Assembly (NCBI GenBank): GCA_017562135.1
Contig: QEYB01000377.1
Location: 1-64,000, forward strand
Direction: 5' to 3'
DNA length: 64,000 bases
From: Dipylidium caninum
Lineage: Eukaryota; Platyhelminthes; Cestoda; Cyclophyllidea; Dipylidiidae
Part shown: piece by piece, positions 22,270 to 33,052 of the stretch
Position numbering within the stretch: the first letter of the stretch is position 1
Layout of the letters: each line of letters opens with the position of its first letter
Made by a program: the position numbers and the translations under genes
The notes under the pieces: generated by a model
What the model was told of the DNA's origin: nothing
Database searches by the model: none
What the model saw: the letters and a program-made list of their open reading frames with translations, nothing else

Positions 22270-23516
22270 ATGGAGCTTCACAACTTTTGTCCCTTAAAAT
22301 CGTCCTGTCGTTCGCCCCCCATTTCCGAGTGGTCATCGTCGGCGTCGTTTACTGGCGAGTCCGTCGACTTTGACAGGCCTCTCGACCTGCGAGTCAAGCG
22401 GACAAGGAGTGGCCACGCCGAAGGCGAATCATCCGGCGTCGGTGTGCCAAATCCGCAGGACCCTCCCTCCTCCTCCTCCTCCTCCTCCTCCCACCAATTG
22501 CCCATTCCGAGTGCCTCGGGGTGGGACACAACGGCGAAAAGTGGGGAGGACGTGGAGCCGAGCGGTGGACAGTCGCGGGAGCGTCACCTTCAGCAGCAGG
22601 AGAAGAGCGGAGGACGAAGCAAAGCCCCCCTGATTTACTACTCCCCAACACCTCCAGGATCGCTTGAGGCGCTGCATGTAAGTTAGGACATTAACTTCCC
22701 CCTCCCTTCCTCTCTCCCTCCCCGAGGCGGCTCATCACTGCTTTTCCTGTCAGAAAATGCTGAAGGCTTCTGATCCCCGACTGGAGTACATTAACGACGG
22801 CGAGGCGGTTGTTAACCCCTTCGCTGTTGATCGCAAAACCCAAGTGGCCGATCTCACAATGATGCTCTGTGAGTTCCTCGTCCCGATTTTGTTAAAGTGG
22901 GAATCTTCCCGCCTCCGGTCCCCATTTCCGTGTGTTCCCCATTCTAGGCAGAGAGGTGGACGGCGGGTTCGAGTGCAAGGCGTGCGGTCGAAGGCGACGC
23001 GGCCTGCGAGGCATGCGCCAGCACCTCTTGTGTCACAGCGACAGCAAATTCTTCATCTGCGTGAGATGCTTGAAGGGTTTCAACGACACCTTCGACATGA
23101 AACGTCATACGCGAAAGCACACGAGTAAGTCGTCCTCTACGCCACTTTTTTCTTCTTTCCCCTTTCCACATTCTCCACAACTGCACTAACGCTCGACTCA
23201 ACTCACCTCCGTGGAATGTGCAGTGGTGCGTCCGTACGAATGTTCACAGTGTCGGAGACGATTCACCCAACGCTGCTCCCTCGAGGGCCACATGCGGCGG
23301 GTGCATTCGACGAGGTTCCACTTCCGTCCGCACCAGCGTCGCGAGGCCCTCCGTGTCTGCGAGTACTGCGGGTTCGTCTGCGACAGCTACGCCGACCTCC
23401 AGACGCACACGGAGAGCGAACACCCGAGCAGGGTCTACACACTCCTCCAGTTGCGAAGACGCCTGGCAGCGGGTCAGGGGAAATCCTCGTCCTCCGCCCA
23501 ATGCCCTTCCAATTAG
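22270..23516 (+). CDS. Ovo-like zinc-finger transcription factor 3 (Ovo/Shavenbaby/OVOL family)
   Basis: Paralog of Ovo-like gene 2 with the same four-exon structure and phases: 22270-22677, 22754-22868 (115 nt, equal to its counterpart), 22948-23124 and 23224-23516, giving about 330 residues. The four C2H2 fingers are intact (FECKACG...HLLCH; FICVRCLKGFNDTFDMKRH; YECSQCRRRFTQRCSLEGH; VCEYCGFVCDSYADLQTH). The N-terminal region carries PLDLR at residues 37-41, a CtBP-type motif, and a Ser run encoded by (TCC)n. Exon 1 ends in KAPLIYYSPTPPGS, matching KAPLIFYHPEEPGS in gene 2, so this is a second conserved motif outside the fingers. The pre-finger block (NDGEAVVNPFAVDRKTQV) is also conserved. 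The frame is intact. Likely a nuclear transcriptional regulator; target genes cannot be inferred. Confidence 0.93.
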
Positions 23517-26500
23517 TGGACAGACTAAAGCAAGACCAATAGAGTTTTTTTTTATGAAAGCAAGCTTGGTTTTGTTTCCATTTAACCTCCTCGAGGAGGC
23601 GGAGGGGATGACATTCGGCCAATTTGGCCTCCACACCCATCTCTGACTGCTGACAGCGAGGCGCGTCACATGCGGAGCCGTTGACACTTCAGCCAGTTGC
23701 ACGTGTCTGCCAACAGACGAGCCGCTTGTCCAGCAAGCGACCGGAAGGGAGGAGGCCGATCTCCTCCCTAACGCCGTTCCCGGCGCCGAAAGTGCCAATG
23801 GCCGGTAAAATAGAGACAGAATCTCCATCGTGGGATGGGTTCATGTCCGTGGTGTTCAGGGGGAAAGTGCCCACCACCTTCCTCAATGCTCCACCCCGGA
23901 CCGGAGGCAGTCAGGACCGGGTTAATCTGGACGAAGGTCCAAATGTCGCCAGGAGGTCGCCTCCGCCTCTCCGTCTGTCCAACGGGAGCAAGAAAACCTC
24001 TCCGAAGGTGGTTCTTGCGTCTCGTGTGCTTTGGGCATTGAGTTCCGCCCAGAAAAGGGCCCATTCCCCTCTGCTGTCAGGCGTTCATTGGGGACTCAGG
24101 GGCCACCAAAGCTATTCAACCAGCCATTATTTCCACAGGGAGAGGCGGAGATAATTGCCAGCCTTGACGTAGGGACACTCGTGGAGTGCTAAGTGAACTG
24201 GTCGCCTGCCACATTCGACCCTCTCCGCAAAGAGGGCTGCGGAGGTGGCAGAGCAAGGGAGGCAAAGTCGTTCTGGCGTCCACCACCGCCCCGTTGGGCA
24301 CCGGTGGCGATGGATGGAGCACCATCGGCATGACCGTAGTCGTGGGAAAAGCCGAGAGGCCTGGTGAAGACCTCCTTGCTGAAGTTAAGCATCAATTTCT
24401 CGCCGCAGTCACAAGGAATGTTGAAAGATCCCCACCTGGTTGGAGAGAAGCGGGATTTCGTTGCGGGCTGCAGATTCCGCGAATGCTGACGACAGTGCGA
24501 AGGGGCGTTGCTCGACGCGAGCGCAGCGGGACCGCCTCGGGTCGCCGGGGTCGCAATCGGCGCCAAGTGGAGGCGAAAGGAGGTGAGGCTCAAAGCTCCT
24601 GAAGGCCGCCAACAATTCGGTGCGCTGTCGGTCGGCATTTGACTGCACCGAGCGCTGCTGTAGTAGTTTTCCCAGCAGATGACGCCAAAGTATGCATTCC
24701 ACACACCGTCGTCGGCAATGTCGGCACAGACGCACCATTCATTTGCCATTTGAGCGCAGTCCATAGTCGGGTATGAGGCGGAGTTCCTCAGAGGTTTAAC
24801 AGTAAGAATGTCGCCTCGTCATGGCAGGAAGTGCGGAGGGGGGGTGGAGGACTCCCAAGTGAACTAACCCGGCCTTATCAAGTCGCCCTGGCGACGAGGT
24901 GGACACGGAAGGCCGCGAATGCAGTCCGCACCTCCACGTGGCAGATCAAGCGGCGACGGCGACTGAAAGGCAGGCGAGTCCTCCCGCGAAATGGAAGCAG
25001 TCAGTTCAAGTCGATCGAATGCTCGAAGAGCTGTGAAATGAAAAGGGTCAAGTCTACCTGAGCACATGCCAATCAAAGCCTCGCCCCTCCCCGGCGAAGG
25101 GACGTCTGTGCGTCGGGAAGACAGAGTCGTGAGGACGGGCCTTAGTAATTCTCACTTTTAACTGAAGAAAACGCCTTACTTCTCGCGAGGACGAGGAAAT
25201 TTGACGGGCCAAGTGGAAGGTGGGTCAGGGAAATCCTCGGCATAAAAATTTAGTCTGCGCCGAGCCGCGAAGACCATTCCACCTCCAAACGCTCAAAAGT
25301 GATCTTTTACACTTCGGTCAAAATGAGCATGGCGGAATGAAATGTGTTTCTCCCGAAATGGCAGTGAAATAGAAATCGTGCGTGGGTGCACATCCCAAAG
25401 AAATTTGTGGTGAAGCACTTGTCAGGCGACCGACTTGGCGTGTTGCGGCGACCGCGAAATCCCCTGCGACTTGACGGACGGAGACGGTGAAGTGACCGCG
25501 GTTGGCGCGGGCGATTCTCCCTTCGGCCACCTTCGCCCTTTCAGTTTGAGCCTCCGCCTCGCATTGGCAGTGTTGGCAGCATGTCACTTGTCAGGCAGAT
25601 CAACAGTTCCCATTCCACTTGCCGATATGCAGCAGTCAAGAGTTGCCAGTGGGCGGGACAGCGCATGGAACCTTTTGGGGAAAGGCTGTCGCTTATGAAA
25701 GGCGAGAAAACGCCCAATTACCTTTTTTAATGTCCATTTTGAGGACCAGAGGGAGTCCCCAGTTGGACGGTTAAATGAGGAAGTATTTGTCTGCTTCCTT
25801 GACGAGTTTGTAACTCCCGTCGTCGACAGACGATGCGCCGAAACATTGGGAGTTGAAGTGGGAGGAGGATGAGGTTTTTTTCTTATCAAACTGGCCAATG
25901 ATAAGCCTAGTTTATGTATTAATTCAACGTATAAATGAAAAGGTGTTAGGTACAGTGAAATATTGGCGGTCTTCATGGGCGAAGAGGGTCGGGAGTCTCT
26001 CGGGCCAAGGCGCGGTGGTGAGACTCTCCACCTCCCTCAGAACCCCCTGGACAACGGCAAGACGTGGCCACTTACTTTCCGCATAGTCGGAGCTGAAATA
26101 ACTTGTCTATTTGGGCTTGAAATATCCTCTTACTATCCCATTTTTTTCGCCACATCATCAGTTTTTCCCCAACTCGACGGGCACAAATGACCGGGACCCC
26201 AAAACAAGAGTTACAAGCGGTTTTGTCTCGAATATCTTAACATAAAGCACGAAATGTCGGTCAAGCCAAAGGGGCTCTGATGGAAAATTACAAGGTCATA
26301 AGATAGACTAATCCACAGTGAGGACTGAAGGCTCGACGGACTCCGGACACGTTTGCCACCTCGTCCGGCGCGAACCCAAGCACCCCTGACATCGGGTGGT
26401 ACAGCGGAAGAGGGGCAGGCTCGTACTAGCTATTGTACAAGGAAATGGGATTAAATAACGGTGAATGGAGGGTGGGGGGAACACGCAAAACTCACGAGCG

Positions 26501-29500
26501 CCTTTTGTGGCCGTACGAATGACGAGGCCTGTGGAAGGCGGCAGAGTCACGTAGACGGACTGAATGACCCCGCGCGGTTAAGTAGTCATAGCAAATTGAA
26601 GCAGCGGCCACAGCGCCTGTTTTGGCGGAATTTGACAAACCAGTGAAGGGGAAGAAGTAGTTTGCCAGGTGCCAAATCGTGGCGGCATGAAATCACGCAC
26701 ATTACTCGACGCAACAGCAACGGCGCTTTATCGCCTGCTCCGCTATTCGCTAAACAGGTGAAGAGTCGTCGATATTCGATGGCCTAAGGCCCTCTGGCGG
26801 AAAAGGAATAATAAACAGGGTATGTGAGTACTTATTTCATAGCAGTGATTCTACCCAATCATTAGATTTACTGGTTACAAAGGGATGAGGGGAGCAGGCG
26901 GAATAATTAACACGCCACTTGCTCTATTTCATTAGCAAAAAACCGTTCACGCCAAAATTCGTCACCCTAACGATAAAGGCGTTTTGCAGTCGGTAATTAA
27001 AGACCAAAAAAATAGAGCACATAACAGTCCCTTACTACTCCATTAACATGCACGAGTATGGATAAATTAACCATTAATTATACACTTTTCTACTGTCTCA
27101 TGCCTGCAATTTTAAGGCGATAATCTCGAAAAGATCCGTAGCACTCGTCATGTCTGATAACTAGCTGTTCGAATCAATCTTGTGACCGTTGGTATGGGAA
27201 CACGAAGGCGGTAGTTCAAAATATTTGAAAGGTCCCTTTAATTGTGCTTCCGTATAACCATATGATGACTTGGGAAAAACGAGCATTATGTCCTATCGTT
27301 TTGTCCTTGATGGCTATGAAGTCTCTTAAGTGCTTTTTCATAAAATGTAACACGTGAGATACTGAGTGTGTATCAGTTTGATTATTGTGGAAAATTTTTT
27401 GAAAAACGGGTAGTTGAAAGGACGAGATATGTTATAATGGTTACCCTTCGCCTGCCAACGAACTCTTACTTAATATAGTGCAGTATTGGGGGATAATAAA
27501 TTCGAACGCAAAAATCTGTTAAGCATCCTTAAAATTTACCAGCTCATAGAAAGTAGGAAGTGAGGGAATTGACACGAGGGTAGGACCTTGTTGAAACCTA
27601 GTAACTATGATTACAGATATAACTTTCGGCGTTGATTAGTTGCTATGTCCTTGATTCTCCAAAAGTAGAAGGTGATTTCTGATTGCATTCGTTAGTTCTA
27701 ATCATGCGACTTATATTGGTGATGCATTTGAGAGCTTCATTATATATTTAGCCATCCGATCTTAAGCTACAGTGAACGAGGCCTTGTGCTATAATGCTCA
27801 AATCACATTCATTAGTTCCACTCTCTGTCTATTCCAATCACTTGCACAGCTCTATTACAGTGTCGCATGCCTAATTGCGTGTGGTGGAGAGAATTCTAAG
27901 ATCCATAGGACGGCACCTCCGCTACGCTGAAGAAACGCTCCGAAACATCTTCTGTGGAAGAATGGGCGCCTTCGTGTCAGTCTTTAGCCTTACGCCGTGG
28001 GGTAAAATCTCCACATAAGTGGAAATTAATAATCCTGTAGTGGTCGAAGGAACCGTGGGGCTTTGATAATCATTAAGACCATCTCTCGCCGCCTTGTTCA
28101 ATACGATGCAAAAGACCAAACAGTTTAATATCTTTAAAGATATCTTCCTTTCGTAGCGTTTGGGTTAGACCTCACCTCGCCCTTCCTTTGAAGGTGTAAC
28201 AATCAAAATTTTTGGCCATAACGTCGCACTGTTGATGGGCAAAAGGTCCACAGGGCTACTGCTATAGGCAAAAGCTTGTCATATCCCACAATGACCTGGT
28301 ATAACCGTAAGGAAATGCTTCGGATTCGCTTAAGCGAGTCTCAAAGCATTTCGCAATGTGCTATGAATTCATTAGTCGGAGTTTGTCTCGAAAGAGGGCA
28401 GAGCCTTTCTACGAGCATCTTGCCTGTTTCACGTGGTCCATCAGGCGATTTCGAGGCAGCTGCTGAGTTAATAGTGCTTCCATCCAAATTTTACCGTGAC
28501 TTAAGTGCTTCTCTGTGTCGGTCTACGCGAGAGGGAGAAACACAAAGCCGCTTAAATCCGTCGAAAAAGAAAACAACCTTTCAGTGTCACACCCATTGCA
28601 TAGGTGCGTGTCGGGCCTTTTGCCTTTTCTTTTCACCACTTGCCAGTGTCCTCTCCAGCGAATATGACAAGTGCAGCGCAGAAGGTCCCCGACCACCACG
28701 GAGCCGTACATGAGTTGTGGCACCTTCAAGGCTGTCAGCTCCTGCGAATGCCGGTTACAGTGGCGTAACGGCCTCCAGGCCGAGGACGGTCATGCTGCGG
28801 GGCGAAGAAGGTGGTGCTAAGGCGATGACGATGGCGATGGCGACGACGAGGGTCGAGGGTGGCCTCTCGCACAGACGGCATGTTGGCAAGGCAACTAAAA
28901 ACCGAGGTGCCAGTGGCGCAGCGATTGCATCAAACCCTTGTGCCTGAAGACCGCCATCGTTGACGGTGGTAACTGCCCGCGATGTGGTTGTTTTGAGGCT
29001 TTGCAGTGGATCAAACCCCTCAAGAGGGTAGTGTTTGCTTCCAATGGCTCAAACTCATCCTGTGCTTTGGCGGCATCATACGCCTCTGTCTACTGGAGAG
29101 GTTGAAATGCCTAATCACTCGCACAGAGTAAACCATAATTAAGCTGTAGCACGGCAGACTCACGCCAAACTGCAAATTTTTATTTCCATTTCCACCTTCT
29201 CTTTGCGCGACGTTCACTATCTCAGGGCGGATGAGAATGCTTAGGACACAGAACAGAAGGCAGGCTTTTCAGGAGTCGCGACCTACCTCATTTTGGCCCA
29301 CATCTCCACTGGGCAGATATCAGAGCTTGAATATTTCCTTATATCCGCTCAATCAGAGCAAATTCAATGCATTTCTCGTATTATGTTCACCTTGAATCTG
29401 CACTGACCCCATCGACGCCAAATGACCCGTGTGGTTAATGGTGAAGGGCTTAAATAGCGGGTGAGGCGGGTGTTTCCACATCAGCTGCCTCCCTCTCCTT

Positions 29501-30550
29501 TCCCCATTGTTTCGTTGCCACGCCAAGAGAAAACGAAGCCTCTTTTACACTCCGATCGTCATTGGAAGGGGACCCACTTCCGCCCGCCCAAACACTTCCT
29601 TCCCTGCCTGTTTCAAGCGTTCTACTCCATGAAAGAGCAAAGCTTCCCCTCTTTCCTGGGCCCACAGGCGAAGGCATGTGTGCACAAGTGTTCGAAATGG
29701 CGTTCGTTGTCTTTCTTTATTCTATACGCAATCGTCACCGTCCCGTCTGCACGTCTGGTCGGGTGGTTCGGTCGTCGGCTGACCAACAGCGCGCACCTCA
29801 CAACTCCGTGGAAGGCGCGTGGAAGCAAAGCGAGTCGTCACGCCTCTACCCACCTGCCACCTTCTTCCACTCACGTGAAATCATCCACACCAAACTTAAC
29901 AGAATTTCAGGTGTCTTCGTCTTCTACTACCTTCTGTCTTTGACACAACTGGGCAAAAGGAGGCGCTTCAAAGAGGTCACTTCTGCACGAGTCATCACTT
30001 TCATTGGGAGGTGAATTCAAAGGAAAATCGTCATTGAAAACCACTAAAAGTGGCATGGCGTCTCAGTTGTCGACTTGGCTTTGTTAAACTGCTATTGTTT
30101 TTGCTACTTCCTCTCCAAAATAAGTTGCCTTAACGCAGTGGTTCGCATACCGGGTAATTACAGCCAAATTAGCCATCTTCTGTGAGGTGGCAATTGCAGA
30201 GAGGAAGTAGACTGGACGATGGATGGGAGAGGACGAGGGAAAACTCTACCCTTGTCTTCGCTCTAGCAGATACGGAGAAAGCCACCTTTGCTAAGTACAA
30301 CATCGCATTACCCAGGCACTAGAAGACATCGTATCGCGGGTTTATATTCTCGCCGTCGAGTGGGAGTACATTTAACATGGCTATATAAGGGTTAAAGTGA
30401 TAATTGAGTGAAAAAAGACCAAGTATCAAACTACGAGGTTGTCAGCAAAGCTAGACTAGATGGGAAGGTGGAAGTGGGGACGCGCGGGGCTGGAAGGTTA
30501 TCAGATGCGGGCGGCACCGTCTCCACAAAGTATACCAGTTTGTAGAGACC
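23517..30550. other. Long region without a recognised gene between Ovo-like 3 and glutathione peroxidase
   Basis: 23.5-26.6 kb is GC-rich with overlapping frames that lack homology. 26.7-28.3 kb is AT-rich and stop-rich. 28.3-30.5 kb is mixed; single-exon frames at 28276-28713 and 29461-30014 (+) show no domain. The base composition changes from GC-rich to AT-rich across this interval. The 3' UTR of the peroxidase enters at the right end. Confidence 0.4.
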
Positions 30551-30595
30551 ATCGAAAGTTAATGAGTCCCGTGGGCTTTCCATTAACTTTGTCAT
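30551..30595 (-). promoter_or_regulatory. SECIS element in the 3' UTR of glutathione peroxidase
   Basis: On the - strand, an ATGA core (ending at 30592) is followed by a perfect 10-bp helix (AAAGTTAATG, 30581-30590, with CATTAACTTT, 30555-30564). The apical loop starts GAAA, with a small CCC/GGG mini-helix, and the 3' core is CGAT (30551-30554). Quartet, unpaired A residues about 12 nt above it and the mini-helix are the features of a form-2 eukaryotic SECIS. It lies about 85 bp past the stop codon of a gene with an in-frame TGA at the catalytic position, as needed to direct selenocysteine insertion through SBP2 and eEFSec. Confidence 0.88.
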
Positions 30596-30678
30596 ACAGG
30601 AGCACACACGCATCCGACTAGTTGTGCAGATTTTCAGTGTAAAGACCTCCCGGTCGAGGCGGAGGAGCCGACAGGGGT

Positions 30679-31928
30679 TTAAGTCGAGAATAAAAGCTCC
30701 TTGATGTCCGCCTCCATTTCCTGCAGTCGGAAATGAGTACGAAAATAAGTCGAGAAGTTAGACTCAAAGATTAGCTGGTAGACAAGCCACAAAGAAGCAA
30801 GCAAAGATTGGAGTTTTGGACATTCACTCAAAAACTACGTCATCTGCTTTAACTGCGAAAAGGCCGTGTACTCTTTTACCACCTCAATAAATTTCTATTC
30901 ACCTAAGGCACAAAGCTGTGCAGTTGAAAGAATCATATACACTCGTCCCGAGAATACATCAGCTGTCTTAAATTCGGACATTTATTTGCTGCATTTTAAA
31001 AGAGTCGCATTTGAAAGAAGACGCAACGGTTTGCCACTTTACTATTATTCTATTTCCTGAGGATTGGGACACAATAATACTGCATTGGCAACTATTGCGA
31101 TGAGATTACTTACAACAGGATCGGATTAAAGTATGACATTAGATAATAATTATATTAATAGACCTATGGAGTGGTATTGGACAGTGAACCTTTAAATTAA
31201 AAAGAAATGAACAATCAGTGCGTTACCAAGGGATCGGTGTGGGGTGAGTAGCGCTTGTAGGGGATACCATCGCGATCAATGAGGAATTTGGTGAAATTCC
31301 ACTTGATATCACTGGAGTAACAAAAATGCCAAGCTAATAATACGTAAGCAAAAACGAAAACATGGCATTTTCACTATTTTTGAAAACTTGGGAACATCAC
31401 AACATTTCTGTGATGATTTTAAACAAAAGTTACACATATATAACTTTGGTATGTATTTACCCGCCGTCTGTGTCCGGCAAGACGGACTGAAGGTAGAGAA
31501 ATAGGGATAGTGCAGAGGGGCCGTTGACATCACATTTGCTGAAAAAGTCGAATGTGAGACCAAACTTGTTGCGTGCATTCGCTTTAATTTCCGCATTTAT
31601 ACCAGGTTCCTATCAAAAGCGTTTAAAGTGAATACCGAGAAGGCTTTAAGGATACCTGATGTCCGAATTGGTTACAAGGGAAGGCGAGAATACAAAGACC
31701 ATCGTTGGCATATTTGGTATACAATTCTTGTAGTTGGGCGTAATTCTTCTTAGTCAAATCTCAGTTAGTTGCGACGTTGACAATAACCACTACCTTATTT
31801 CTAGAGGTCCGAATATTAGGTCACTGTTGAAGAAAGGGTTCATATACATACCGGTATTTTTCCATGTAAACAATTTGACCATTGATGTCCACTGCCGCAT
31901 AGTTGAAAAACTTAGAATCACAGGCACC
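30679..31928 (-). CDS. Selenocysteine glutathione peroxidase (phospholipid-hydroperoxide/GPX4-like)
   Basis: Reduces hydrogen and lipid hydroperoxides with thiols. Recognised exons: 31928-31852, 31800-31656, 31609-31461, 31311-31227 and 30720-30679, with compatible phases. Order of motifs: VYMEKYR; then [19 protein letters not shown], where U is an in-frame TGA (31763-31761) at the catalytic position; [12 protein letters not shown] with the catalytic Gln; and [14 protein letters not shown] with the Trp-Asn pair. So all four catalytic residues (Sec, Gln, Trp, Asn) are present. The last exon reads [13 protein letters not shown] and stop. The TGA is followed by six more conserved blocks and three introns, and a SECIS lies downstream, so it is recoding and not nonsense. 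There is no long insertion for tetramer contacts, consistent with a monomeric GPX4 type. The first exon is missing from my model; an ATG at 32143 is near but I could not connect it in phase. It is divergent from URB1. Confidence 0.93.
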
Positions 31929-32143
31929 CTGTAAAAATTAAAATAAAGCGTTGCGGAACATTAAACGCTGACAACTGGTCGAAATTACATACCAAATATA
32001 AAGTAATAATAAATGATATAGGTTAAGATAAGGCATTTATCAAAGTAGACATCTTTGTCTAAAGCAATATAATAACGCAAAAATTTGAACAATGTGAGAT
32101 AAAGCTGAGTGTGGTAGGAAGAAAGGGTGGAAGTGCTGACCAT

Positions 32144-33052
32144 CTTCCAGCTCGCAAGGGCGTATTTCGAAGTTGTACGTAACCCTGAAGGCGTGGAGGT
32201 GTTAGTTTTCCAACAAGTTTAAAGTAAGCAACACGCGAATTTAGTAAGCTTTGTTACCAGCAAAGCGTAATTACTTTGCTATATCTCAAACATATTAAAT
32301 AATTTTATAACCTTATAATGCAAAATTGATTTGGGAAATGAGCAACCGTGGCGAAGTTATTTCCTGCAGAAAGGTGGTATCGCTAAATAATTATTTATGT
32401 CACAAAAGGGCTGCAAAAGAAGTGAAAACAAGCTCGTTTGGCTTAAAATTTGATATTTGAAATTAAATTCATAAAAATTCAGTGTCTCAGCAACTCCATC
32501 GTGTGCCTAAAACAATTGATTTTAGTAATGTGGCGCTATGGGCTGGCAATGGGGAATACAAGTTTCGAATGCTTTTTATGCGACGAGCTCAAAAAACGAT
32601 CCCCGCCGGTAATTTAATAATCTACCTGAGTGACGAAATTTTCTCATACGTTAAACTTACCGTTAACGATTTATTTTCTGGTGGAGAGTTGGCCTAGCTC
32701 TAAATAAGGCCATTGGCTCCTACGTATGGCAATTCTCTGCGTCGGATAGATTGCCATGTGACTCTCGCCGTCGACAGTGGTGGCGTTCTGCTCAAACGTT
32801 CAATATGTTATTTTCGTGTTCGAACGTTTGCCTTTCGTTTCAGACTTTTTTTAAGAGCAGTATATTACTAGCGTCCATTCCTTTAATTGGAAATCATGCA
32901 GACACTTCGTCTTTTTTCACATATTTTCCTTGCTCCTTCCCTTCGTGGAACTGTTTTGAAACTATTTTATACAATAATTTATTTTGCATCTAGTATATAC
33001 GATTGTTTGTGTTGGGTTTACCTATGCCGTTCTTCCTTTTTTCAGTTTGACA
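32144..33052. other. Shared 5' region of divergent glutathione peroxidase and URB1
   Basis: About 0.9 kb of AT-rich DNA between the two divergent genes. It must hold the URB1 promoter and probably the first exon and promoter of the peroxidase. No clear TATA or CCAAT pairing is seen. Confidence 0.4.

Noticed and set aside
31761..31763. TGA in the glutathione peroxidase as a nonsense mutation
   Set aside because: It is at the catalytic position, downstream exons are conserved in frame, and a SECIS element follows the true stop.
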